Notes: generated from the sequence alone by a model not told the origin. DNA of 6,241 nucleotides from Flavobacteriaceae bacterium (GCA_015489265.1 WFZY01000348.1:1-6241); one strand, 5' to 3'. Positions 1-5,962 are shown, numbered from the stretch's first letter. Translations and numbers: made by a program.

Positions 1-2
1 AT

Positions 3-362
3 GTATTTATCGCACCCAATGTGGCTCAAAAAGGACAATACTACATCGGGGCGACTTATAATTGGGAAGATAAAACCAATACACCAACCAGAGCTGCCCG
101 TGAGCATTTGGAAAGCAAATTACAAAAATTTTTAACCAAGCCCTACAAAGTAGTACAACAAAAAGCCGGCATTCGCCCGACGGTTATCGACCGGCGTCCG
201 CTTGTAGGGAAACATCCGGAATATCATAATGTTGCCGTGCTAAACGGTATGGGGACTCGTGGCGTAATTTTGGCACCGGCTACGGCAAAACAATTGTTTC
301 AATATCTGGAATTTGACATACCCATGATGCCGGAAATTGATATTAAACGGTTTGATGACTGA
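3..362 (+). CDS. FAD-dependent oxidoreductase (DAO family), C-terminal fragment, 5' end outside the window
   Basis: The open frame runs in from the left edge (first full codon at 3, reading V-F-I-A-P-N) and stops at TGA 360-362, leaving 119 residues. The GTG at 21 is an internal valine, not a start. The fragment matches the C-terminal part of DAO-type flavoproteins (glycine oxidase/DadA-like). It has the G-I-R-P-x3-D-x2-P-L-V-G segment (fragment residues about 56-69), which closes over the flavin and substrate, followed by N-G-M-G-T-R-G (about 81-87) and a final helix (A-P-A-T-A-K-Q-L), typical of the last FAD-binding strand and helix. Such enzymes oxidise amines or amino acids using FAD. The Rossmann dinucleotide motif and most of the substrate pocket lie outside the window, so the substrate cannot be named. 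It is convergent with the membrane-protein gene ending at 554. No strong terminator hairpin is visible in the 191-bp gap. Confidence 0.85.
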   Translation, partial: VFIAPNVAQKGQYYIGATYNWEDKTNTPTRAAREHLESKLQKFLTKPYKVVQQKAGIRPTVIDRRPLVGKHPEYHNVAVLNGMGTRGVILAPATAKQLFQYLEFDIPMMPEIDIKRFDD

Positions 363-553
363 TGATTTATTAGTGCTTCACCGTTAGTTTTGTTTAAGAA
401 AAATAACTTGATAGCTTCATACGATGTTACTGCAAACAATTGGATGAATTGATAATTTTATGTTTGATGTAGTTTACTTTGGTTATAGATGTTTATTCTT
501 TATTACAAAATATCTATCAACACCCAAATTGAGAAATGAGAAAATGATGATTA

Positions 554-2188
554 TTACTTCCTTTCAAACTGACTATAAAAATAATGCTTTTCCGTATTTT
601 TTTGCGGAATAATACCAAAGTTTTTTTCAAAATAATTTATTTGATTGTGATGAACTGCCGGCAAAGGGGCATCACCGGTTTGCCAAAACAAATTCTTGCC
701 ATCGGGATAATGATACTTAAAATCGGCTTTTTCTTTAGTATAAAAACGTGCCTGCAAATTAGAAACCGGTTGCGGCAACCACAAATTTTTAATTTGCCAA
801 TGCTGATGAATCCCCCAATAGATACCTACTGACAAAAACAATCCCCACCCCAACATATTGAAATATTTATAAAATTTCGGTTGACTTAAAAGCGACATGA
901 TAAAAAGTGTCAAAAAAATCAAAATGGCTAGAAAAAACCGAAAATTCGGACTGATAAACAAGAGTGTTATAAAATAAGCTAATCCTAATAAATACAGTAG
1001 CCCATAAGCATTAGAAAGTTTTTCTTTTTGTTTTTTTAAAATTAAAACTACAGGAAATAAAACCAATAAAAACACCATCAACGGATTGCTAATTTGGTGT
1101 ATGCCGGGTTGTCGTAACCACTGCCAAAATCCGGAAATTAAATGGCTGTTTGCAGCTATTGCCCTACTCTCTTGTTTGCCGAGTTGCGCCATATATTGCA
1201 GTAATTCCGGCGGGTATTGCCAAGCGGGCTTTAACCCTTTTCCCAAAAAATCAAACGGGTAAAACAAATAACCGGTTATGCGGTAATTTTTGCTCATCCA
1301 CAAAGCCATCAGAACCAATCCGAATATGGTAATTCTTAACGAAATATTATAAAGTTGCTTACGATGTCGCCACCACAAAATCAAAACTAAAATCACATTA
1401 ATGAAAGCGGTAGGTTTGATTAGAAAACTAAATCCGGATAACAACAAGATTTCAATAAACTGATGCCGGTTTAGTTGGTGGTAATTTTGAATAAACAAAT
1501 CAAAAACCATCAATGACAATAAAATCACCGGTAAATCCGGGGACGGACTGTCGATAAAGAAAATAAAAAAAACCGAAACAACAGGCAACAAACCCAACCA
1601 ATATTTTGTTCCAGCCCAATATTTTTGGAAGTGATGCAACCAATAAAACACAAAGATTAAGAAAAATAAGCCGTTTAAATCATTAAAAGTAAAAAGTTTT
1701 TGATGTAAATTGAAACCAGCTTGCAAAATATGCCAACCCGAAAATTGTCCTAAAAACGGATGAATATTCATCAAACCCTTGACCAATCCTTGTTCGTTAG
1801 CCCATTTAACCGTTTGGATATAATAAGATTCGTTGTCGGGAAGCGATGAAGCGACACTGCTCAACATCAAGACAAGCACACTCGTCACATAAAATATCAT
1901 TTTATAACGGCGCGGTAAGCTCTTAAAAGCTTGCCAAAGTCTTTTGAGATATTTTGGTCGCAAGATTAGGTAAATAATTGACAAAATAAAACTTATAATT
2001 TGCCAGTACAAGCCAAATCCGTTAAAATATAAAGTTAGCCATATCAACAACATATAGCCGAACAGTCCGTTAAAGAGCAGGTATTCAGACAAATTTTGAC
2101 TATTCTTAAAAAGTATTGCATGCACCAAACTACCCAAAGCCAAAGCAATGGTTAAATTTATCAGCCAAACTAAAAATATTGTAAGCAT
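554..2188 (-). CDS. Polytopic membrane protein, GT-C glycosyltransferase-like (resembles the LIC_10190 family)
   Basis: This 544-residue protein has about 12-13 hydrophobic segments (roughly 4-26, 36-56, 60-77, 96-114, 170-185, 195-212, 218-234, 245-273, 285-300, 367-385, 394-412, 416-434, 443-460) and a soluble tail of about 85 residues. The loop after the fourth helix carries D118-N-E-S-Y-Y, then K-W-A-N-E and N-I-H-P-F-L-G (about 128-147). An acidic motif in this place is characteristic of GT-C lipid-linked sugar transferases, where it coordinates metal or activates the acceptor. A second motif, D213-S-P-S-P-D218, and N-Y-R-I-T-G-Y-L-F-Y-P-F (301-312) also agree with what I remember of the LIC_10190-type proteins common in Bacteroidota. 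Glycosyl transfer in the envelope is inferred from fold and motif position; the substrate is unknown. The start is the ATG at 2186-2188. There is no Shine-Dalgarno sequence, and the leader holds CAATTAACC. The gene lies 86 bp downstream of the S66 lipoprotein gene and may share its transcript. Confidence 0.8.
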   Translation of the reverse strand: MLTIFLVWLINLTIALALGSLVHAILFKNSQNLSEYLLFNGLFGYMLLIWLTLYFNGFGLYWQIISFILSIIYLILRPKYLKRLWQAFKSLPRRYKMIFYVTSVLVLMLSSVASSLPDNESYYIQTVKWANEQGLVKGLMNIHPFLGQFSGWHILQAGFNLHQKLFTFNDLNGLFFLIFVFYWLHHFQKYWAGTKYWLGLLPVVSVFFIFFIDSPSPDLPVILLSLMVFDLFIQNYHQLNRHQFIEILLLSGFSFLIKPTAFINVILVLILWWRHRKQLYNISLRITIFGLVLMALWMSKNYRITGYLFYPFDFLGKGLKPAWQYPPELLQYMAQLGKQESRAIAANSHLISGFWQWLRQPGIHQISNPLMVFLLVLFPVVLILKKQKEKLSNAYGLLYLLGLAYFITLLFISPNFRFFLAILIFLTLFIMSLLSQPKFYKYFNMLGWGLFLSVGIYWGIHQHWQIKNLWLPQPVSNLQARFYTKEKADFKYHYPDGKNLFWQTGDAPLPAVHHNQINYFEKNFGIIPQKNTEKHYFYSQFERK

Positions 2189-2274
2189 CTGATATTGATA
2201 TGGTTAATTGCCTTTTTGAGAATTTTTTAAACTGGACGTCATTTCGTTCCGCTTGCTACATATTACTGCAATTA

Positions 2275-3270
2275 TTACTGCTTAAAAATCACTTTATTTT
2301 TATCGACTGAAATTGTAGCTTTTTTGCCGAAAATAATGACACGGTTATCGACAATATGACCTGCCGGAAAGTCGAAAATCACCGGATATCCCTTATTCTT
2401 AACGTGTTTTAAAATGATTTGTTTAATGTTTTCACCGATAAAATCATCATCTTTCTTTACACCGGTTCCACCAATGATTAACCCCTTTAACCGGTCAAAA
2501 TAACCGGCATTTTTTAACGCATACAACATCCGGTCGTAACTGTAAGTATATTCACCGACATCTTCCAGAAACAGAATTTTACCCGAAGGATCAATCTGAT
2601 ATTTGGAACCCAACAAACTGACCAAAAGTGAAATATTTCCCCCGACAACGACACCACGGGCTTTTCCGGGTATATTCAAACTATCCGAAGGCATCTCATA
2701 ACGCAAAGCATGACCGGTAAAGAAATCTTTTAAACTTTGAATTGCGGCTTTTCTTTCGGGTCTGGGATGTGTTAAACTGATAGGCATAATAGCATGTACC
2801 GATTGAAAACCCTTTTGATGTAACAAACTATGTAAAACCGTAATATCTGAAAATCCAATCAACCATTTGGGATGTTTTTTAAATTTTGAAAAATCTAACC
2901 GGTCAATAATACGCACACTGCCATAACCCCCGCGGGCACACCAAATTGCCTTGATAGAAGGATCATCTAATGCTTGTTGCAAATCGGCAAATCTAATACT
3001 GTCGGTACCGGCAAAAACATAGTTTTGATTGTAAAGATGCGGCGCATATTTCGGCACATAACCCCAGAGATGTAGAAGTGAATCCGCCCGTTTCATATAG
3101 CCCTTCTCTTGAAGCACATTACCGGCAGGCGCAACATATAATATGGTATCACCGGGTTTTAGACCAGCAGGTGCAACCCAATGGTGTGCCGGTTCAAAAT
3201 CACTTTTAGGTAAACTTTTACAAGCGAGCATCAAAACCGGAAATATGAGAATTAAATACAAAGATTTCAT
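2275..3270 (-). CDS. S66 family LD-carboxypeptidase-like lipoprotein
   Basis: This 331-residue protein belongs to the S66 serine peptidases (LdcA/MccF), which cleave a terminal D-alanine from muropeptides or detoxify peptide-nucleotides. The N-terminal domain has Y-V-A-P-A-G (45-50), A-R-G-G-Y-G-S (112-118) and G-F-S-D-I-T (139-144), where Ser141 is the expected nucleophile. The C-terminal domain has L-E-D-V-G-E (235-240), with Glu236 the likely triad acid (Glu240 is the alternative), and F-P-A-G-H (301-305), with His305 as the base. Spacing fits the Ser115-Glu217-His285 triad of Pseudomonas LdcA plus an added N-terminus. Residues 1-17 form a lipoprotein signal: K2, a hydrophobic core and lipobox L-M-L-A-C17. 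Classical LdcA is cytoplasmic, so this copy probably acts in the periplasm or at a membrane; that is inference. The start is supported by the complete signal peptide. It begins 20 bp after the small membrane-protein gene, which suggests one transcript. Exact substrate is not determinable. Confidence 0.92.
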   Translation of the reverse strand: MKSLYLILIFPVLMLACKSLPKSDFEPAHHWVAPAGLKPGDTILYVAPAGNVLQEKGYMKRADSLLHLWGYVPKYAPHLYNQNYVFAGTDSIRFADLQQALDDPSIKAIWCARGGYGSVRIIDRLDFSKFKKHPKWLIGFSDITVLHSLLHQKGFQSVHAIMPISLTHPRPERKAAIQSLKDFFTGHALRYEMPSDSLNIPGKARGVVVGGNISLLVSLLGSKYQIDPSGKILFLEDVGEYTYSYDRMLYALKNAGYFDRLKGLIIGGTGVKKDDDFIGENIKQIILKHVKNKGYPVIFDFPAGHIVDNRVIIFGKKATISVDKNKVIFKQ

Positions 3271-3290
3271 ACCTTAAAAATACTTCTTTA

Positions 3291-3575
3291 TCAATAATTT
3301 AAAAAATATAAGACCGAAATAACAAAAGCATACAAAATGGATGCCGCCACTACGCCTTTGAGCTGTTCATTTTCACTTCTGTTATTAAAGACAAACAAAG
3401 GTAACAAATTGAACAATACGGCAATGGCAATAACTTGGGTCAATAAATTATCTGAAACCAATTGATGATAAGCGACATCCGCTTCTGATTTCAAAGCTAT
3501 TTTGGCATAAAACCAAAATCCGGCAACCGGTGTTAACAGTCCTATTAAAAATCCTTTTAAAAAATTAGTATTCAT
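3291..3575 (-). CDS. Small three-helix membrane protein, function unknown
   Basis: This 94-residue protein has three hydrophobic stretches: about 5-27 (F-L-K-G-F-L-I-G-L-L-T-P-V-A-G-F), 46-64 and 74-93. A polar loop (about 29-45) and a charged loop (N-R-S-E-N-E-Q, 65-71) separate them. I know no function; it reads like the uncharacterised small membrane proteins common in flavobacteria. The only in-frame start giving the full first helix is the ATG at 3573-3575. It has no Shine-Dalgarno sequence and is preceded by three 8-bp A/T-rich repeats. It sits directly upstream of the S66 lipoprotein gene with a 20-bp gap, so the two are probably co-transcribed. Upstream lie the hairpin repeats that separate it from the transporter gene. 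Length, codon use and composition agree with its neighbours, so I regard it as real. Confidence 0.75.
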   Translation of the reverse strand: MNTNFLKGFLIGLLTPVAGFWFYAKIALKSEADVAYHQLVSDNLLTQVIAIAVLFNLLPLFVFNNRSENEQLKGVVAASILYAFVISVLYFLNY

Positions 3576-3582
3576 GATGTTT

Positions 3583-3606
3583 GGTTATTTGGTTAATTGG
3601 TTATTT
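3583..3606 (-). repeat. Three tandem 8-bp repeats just upstream of the small membrane-protein start
   Basis: On the plus strand the units are GGTTATTT, GGTTAATT, GGTTATTT, without gaps, ending 7 bp upstream of the ATG of the 94-residue gene on the reverse strand. Read in transcription direction this gives AAATAACC/AATTAACC units in the leader or promoter region. A related CAATTAACC word lies upstream of the gene starting at 2188 (plus-strand 2202-2209 plus flank). It could be a binding site, an unstructured A-rich leader that helps initiation, or simple slippage; the sequence does not decide. Confidence 0.6.
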
Positions 3607-3612
3607 GATGAC

Positions 3613-3656
3613 GGGCACTTCGGTACACAACGCCTTGGTCGTGGCACTCAGTGACC
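3613..3656. repeat. Hairpin repeat, unit 1 (degenerate)
   Basis: Outer arms GGGCACT (3613-3619) and AGTGACC (3650-3656) pair at 6 of 7 positions. The interior pairs only weakly. The unit shares ACTTCGGTACAC (3617-3628) with unit 2 (3667-3678), and GCACTCAGT-ACC (3644-3656, one variable base) with 3707-3719, so the two are direct, diverged copies. The form N-CACTTCG ... CTCAGTGACC resembles a repeat I recall as abundant in flavobacterial intergenic regions (established from memory, not searched). Confidence 0.75.
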
Positions 3657-3662
3657 TAGTTC

Positions 3663-3719
3663 GGTGACTTCGGTACACTGTTCCCCCGATGGCTATCGGG
3701 TGAACAGCACTCAGTCACC
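3663..3719. repeat. Hairpin repeat, unit 2 (strongest stem)
   Basis: An outer 7-bp perfect stem, GGTGACT (3663-3669) with AGTCACC (3713-3719), encloses an internal loop. An inner stem, CTGTTCCCCCGAT (3678-3690) with ATCGGGTGAACAG (3695-3707), pairs at 12 of 13 positions around a GGCT tetraloop. The centre, CCCGATGGCTATCGGG, is like a palindrome I recall from many Bacteroidota genomes. It lies downstream of the transporter stop codon and could act as a transcript 3'-end structure, but no T-run follows on either strand, so it is not a classical intrinsic terminator. Confidence 0.85.
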
Positions 3720-3731
3720 TTTGATTCTGCT

Positions 3732-3783
3732 ACACAGGTCATTGAGTATCCGATAATCGGTAATATATCGAAATGACCGGTGT
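3732..3783. repeat. Hairpin repeat, unit 3 (inverted relative to units 1 and 2)
   Basis: The arms ACAC-A-GGTCATT (3732-3743) and AATGACC-G-GTGT (3772-3783) pair at 11 of 12 positions. A small inner hairpin, CCGA-TAA-TCGG, lies at about 3750-3760. Its reverse complement starts GGTCATTTCG and ends CTCAATGACC, which aligns with the ends of units 1 and 2, so it is the same element in the opposite orientation. It begins 33 bp after the transporter stop codon in transcription direction and is the first structure a read-through transcript would meet. Confidence 0.8.
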
Positions 3784-3816
3784 CTGTTGTCGCACTTTGT
3801 TACATTCCATATTTAT

Positions 3817-5691
3817 CTAACTAATCACTAACACCGGGACCTTAACTTTATGACGGACAGAATCAATCGTGGTGCCAAACAATAAATCTTTAAGCAATTT
3901 ATGTCCGTGTGAGCCCAAAACCAAAAGATCCGCATCGAATTTCTGGACAATTTCGGGAATGGAAATTTTCGGATTGCCATAGCCGATTTGTATCGAAACG
4001 TTGTAACCGGCTTCTTTGATTTTTTCGGCATAGCGTTCCAACACATTTTGATCACTCAAAGATTCGAAATCTGCTGTGTTTTGTCCGTGATAAATAGCCG
4101 GCGCACTTTCCACAATATGAATCAGCAGATATTGACTATCCGGTTTACCCAACGCCAAGGCATGTTGTAAAACTTTATGGTCAATTTTTGAAAAATCCAA
4201 GCCAATGGCAATGCGTTTATATTCCGGTGTATCAAACTTATTTTCAATATCTTCTCTGGCATGCAATTTTAGAGCTTTAACCGGTGGTTTTTTCAACCAA
4301 GGCATAAACGTTATATAAAACAAAAGTACAGTTATTCCGGTTAAAAACACAAAAATCAACAAAATGGCAAGCCCATTGATCTGACCGTTTTTTAGCCAAC
4401 CGGTTACTTCATTGATGACCAACCAAGCATTCAAAATTATAATAATCCCCGCAATTAACCAAGCCGCCAATTTGGTTTTAAATGAAATAACAAAGCGCCC
4501 CATCAACTCACGATTACTGACAAAATGAATCAAAGGAATAACCGCAAAACCCAATTGCAGACTCAAAACCACTTGACTTAACACCAATAATTTGCCGGTG
4601 TAAGCCGAACCGAACCAAAAAATAACTGCCAATGCCGGCAAAATGGCTAACAAACGGGTAATCATGCGACGCATCCAAGCTTGAATCCGTAGATTGACAA
4701 AACCTTCCATGATGATTTGTCCTGCCAAGGTTCCGGTAATCGTAGAACTTTGTCCGGCAGCAATTAAAGCAATGGCAAATAAGATTGGCGCCCAGTGCGA
4801 CCCTAACAACGGCTCAAGCAGTTTGTAAGCATCTTGGATGTCCGCCACTTCAAACATGCCGGCTTTGTAAAAAGTGGCTGCTGCTAAAATTAAGATGGCA
4901 GCATTGACAAAAAACGCCAAATTCAAAGCAATGACACTATCGATTAAATTAAACTTTAAAGCATCCTTTATACTTTTGACCGAATGTCCGAATTTCCGGG
5001 TTTGCACCAATGATGAGTGCAAATACAGATTATGCGGCATCACGGTCGCACCTAAAATTCCCAGAGCAATATACAATGCTTCACTATTCGGAATAGCCGG
5101 CATAAATCCTTTTAAGACCGCATTAATTTCCGGTTTGGCAAGAAACATTTCAATCAAAAAGGACAATCCGATGACAAACACCAAAGCTAAAATAAAAGCT
5201 TCCATTTTGCGCATGCCCTTATTGATGAGATATAATAATATAAAGGTATCTAAAAAAGTCAGAATAATACCCCATTCCAATGGCAAGCCAAACAAAAGAT
5301 TTAAGCCGATAGCCATCCCGACAACTTCTGCCAAATCTGTGGCTATAATGGCAATTTCTGCCAACAAATACAAGCTGATATTAACCGGCTTGGGGTAAAC
5401 TTCACGACAAGCTTGTGCCAAATCGCGCCCGTAAACAATGCCCAATCGTGTACTCAAACTCTGCAATAAAACCGCCATTAAATTAGACATTAACAGGACC
5501 CATAGCAACGTATAACCAAATTGACTACCGCCTGCTAAATCAGTCGCCCAATTGCCGGGGTCCATATAACCGACACTAATCAGATAAGCCGGTCCCATAA
5601 AAGCCAAGAGCTTTTTAAAAAAACCTTTTTTATGCAAAGTATCGACACTTTCGTGTACTTCTTCTAAGGATTTATGTGATTCTCTTTTCAT
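3817..5691 (-). CDS. mntH: Nramp (MntH-type) divalent metal transporter with C-terminal universal stress protein domain
   Basis: This 624-residue fusion has an Nramp transporter at about 25-465 and a UspA domain at about 490-624, joined by a charged linker. Nramp proteins import Mn2+ or Fe2+ across the inner membrane with protons. TM1 has D44-P-G-N47 and TM6 has A215-T-V-M218-P-H220. The two acid/amide ligands, the alanine carbonyl and the metal-selective methionine are therefore all present, and A-G-Q-S-S-T-I-T-G-T (312-321) is also family-typical. The Usp part starts Y-K-R-I-A-I-G-L-D-F-S and ends with an intact ATP-binding signature, G593-x2-G596-x9-G606-T607, so it probably binds nucleotide. 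Stand-alone bacterial MntH is about 410-520 residues. Regulation of transport by the Usp domain is inference. The start at 5689-5691 precedes a polar N-terminus and the first helix. The gene is divergent from tpx, has a palindrome over a candidate -7 element, and is followed by the hairpin repeats. The exact metal cannot be read from sequence. Confidence 0.95.
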   Translation of the reverse strand: MKRESHKSLEEVHESVDTLHKKGFFKKLLAFMGPAYLISVGYMDPGNWATDLAGGSQFGYTLLWVLLMSNLMAVLLQSLSTRLGIVYGRDLAQACREVYPKPVNISLYLLAEIAIIATDLAEVVGMAIGLNLLFGLPLEWGIILTFLDTFILLYLINKGMRKMEAFILALVFVIGLSFLIEMFLAKPEINAVLKGFMPAIPNSEALYIALGILGATVMPHNLYLHSSLVQTRKFGHSVKSIKDALKFNLIDSVIALNLAFFVNAAILILAAATFYKAGMFEVADIQDAYKLLEPLLGSHWAPILFAIALIAAGQSSTITGTLAGQIIMEGFVNLRIQAWMRRMITRLLAILPALAVIFWFGSAYTGKLLVLSQVVLSLQLGFAVIPLIHFVSNRELMGRFVISFKTKLAAWLIAGIIIILNAWLVINEVTGWLKNGQINGLAILLIFVFLTGITVLLFYITFMPWLKKPPVKALKLHAREDIENKFDTPEYKRIAIGLDFSKIDHKVLQHALALGKPDSQYLLIHIVESAPAIYHGQNTADFESLSDQNVLERYAEKIKEAGYNVSIQIGYGNPKISIPEIVQKFDADLLVLGSHGHKLLKDLLFGTTIDSVRHKVKVPVLVIS

Positions 5692-5696
5692 TTCGG

Positions 5697-5713
5697 TTTA
5701 TGTCAAACATAAA
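5697..5713 (-). promoter_or_regulatory. 17-bp near-palindrome over the putative transporter -7 element
   Basis: TTTATGTCAAACATAAA consists of perfect 7-bp arms (5697-5703 and 5707-5713) around CAA. Read on the reverse strand, 5711-5704 is TATGTTTG, an exact match to the Bacteroidota -7 consensus TAnnTTTG. It lies 12 nt from the transporter ATG, implying a very short leader. No TTTG -33 element is visible at the usual distance, so the promoter call is moderate. The position suits a repressor operator such as a metal-responsive regulator of the MntR/Fur type, but I do not recognise the sequence as a known box. Confidence 0.5.
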
Positions 5714-5744
5714 GTTTCGATTAGTATATATTAATTTTTATTTT

Positions 5745-5779
5745 GAGACCTGCTAGGTTTCCAAAACCTAGTAGGTCTT
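5745..5779. repeat. Hairpin repeat of the CCTGCTAGG type, copy 1
   Basis: GACCTGCTAGGTTT (5747-5760) and AAACCTAGTAGGTC (5764-5777) pair at 13 of 14 positions around CCA. The stem extends by A5746-T5778 and a possible G-T pair. On the plus strand the stem ends in TCTTT; on the reverse strand it ends in CTCAAAATAAAAATT, so neither side has a long T-run. Repeats of the form ACCTGCTAGGTTTT..AAAACCTAGCAGGT are, from memory, widely scattered in flavobacterial genomes. Confidence 0.85.
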
Positions 5780-5789
5780 TATGTATTCA

Positions 5790-5832
5790 GTTACCTAGCA
5801 GGTTTTAAAAACCTTCTAGAGATACCTGTAAC
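5790..5832. repeat. Hairpin repeat of the CCTAGCAGG type, copy 2 (degenerate)
   Basis: An outer perfect 5-bp stem, GTTAC (5790-5794) with GTAAC (5828-5832), encloses an inner stem CTAGCAGGTT (5795-5804) with AACCTTCTAG (5810-5819) that pairs at 9 of 10 positions. An asymmetric 8-nt bulge lies at 5820-5827. It shares the CCTAGCAGGTTT core with copy 1 in reversed arm order, so the pair looks like two insertions or a duplication of one element family between the divergent promoters. Confidence 0.7.
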
Positions 5833-5903
5833 ACAATAAACAAATTTACATAAAATTTCAGCCAAATTTCAAACATTTAATAATCTATAAAATTAAATTA
5901 TGA

Positions 5904-5926
5904 TACATATAAAATATTCCTATGTA
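5904..5926. promoter_or_regulatory. Short inverted repeat upstream of the tpx promoter
   Basis: TACATA (5904-5909) and TATGTA (5921-5926) are perfect 6-bp arms 11 bp apart, ending just before the candidate -33 element of tpx. This could be a regulator site, but in such A/T-rich DNA arms of this size also arise by chance, so confidence is low. No known OxyR or PerR box is recognised. Confidence 0.25.
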
Positions 5927-5927
5927 A

Positions 5928-5962
5928 TTTGGTTTAAAAGCATGCAAACTTTGCTAACTTTG
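5928..5962 (+). promoter_or_regulatory. Putative Bacteroidota-type promoter of tpx
   Basis: TTTG at 5928-5931 and TAACTTTG at 5955-5962 match the TTTG/TAnnTTTG elements of the Bacteroidota primary sigma factor. They are 23 bp apart, the upper end of the usual range. Transcription would start near 5968-5970 and leave a leader of about 25 nt that is almost pure A/T, ending in A-rich sequence before the ATG at 5994, a typical arrangement where no Shine-Dalgarno sequence is used. A second near-match, AAACTTTG, lies at 5946-5953. Confidence 0.65.

Noticed and set aside
21..362. GTG at 21 as a start codon for a 113-residue protein
   Set aside because: The frame is open to the left edge and the residues before it continue the oxidoreductase fold; the protein is a fragment of a longer gene.
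363..553. ATAGAT (485-490) and ATCTAT (512-517) as a terminator in the convergent gap
   Set aside because: The arms are only 6 A/T-rich bp with a 21-nt loop, no G+C-rich stem and no T-run. I see nothing else supportable in this 191-bp gap.
584..832. Forward-strand open frame of 82 codons
   Set aside because: It lies wholly inside the GT-C-like membrane-protein gene on the other strand and has no recognisable domain.
1150..1332. Forward-strand open frame of 60 codons
   Set aside because: It is a shadow of the same membrane-protein gene with no start signal or family resemblance.
3663..3719. Classical intrinsic terminator of the transporter gene
   Set aside because: The stem is strong, but no run of T follows it on the transcribed side, so I list it as a repeat with a possible 3'-end role only.
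3583..3783. CRISPR array
   Set aside because: The repeats are diverged, differ in orientation, have internal stems and no regular spacers, and no cas gene is nearby.
3828..4055. Reverse-strand open frame of 75 codons in another phase
   Set aside because: It overlaps the Usp domain coding region, whose frame is clearly the real one because the ATP-binding signature is intact.
3988..4170. Forward-strand open frame of 60 codons
   Set aside because: It is antisense to the Usp coding region with no domain or start signal.
4874..5398. Forward-strand open frame of 174 codons
   Set aside because: It is antisense to the Nramp coding region; its composition (many K, A, I, N) is what the complement of hydrophobic helices gives, and it matches no family I know.
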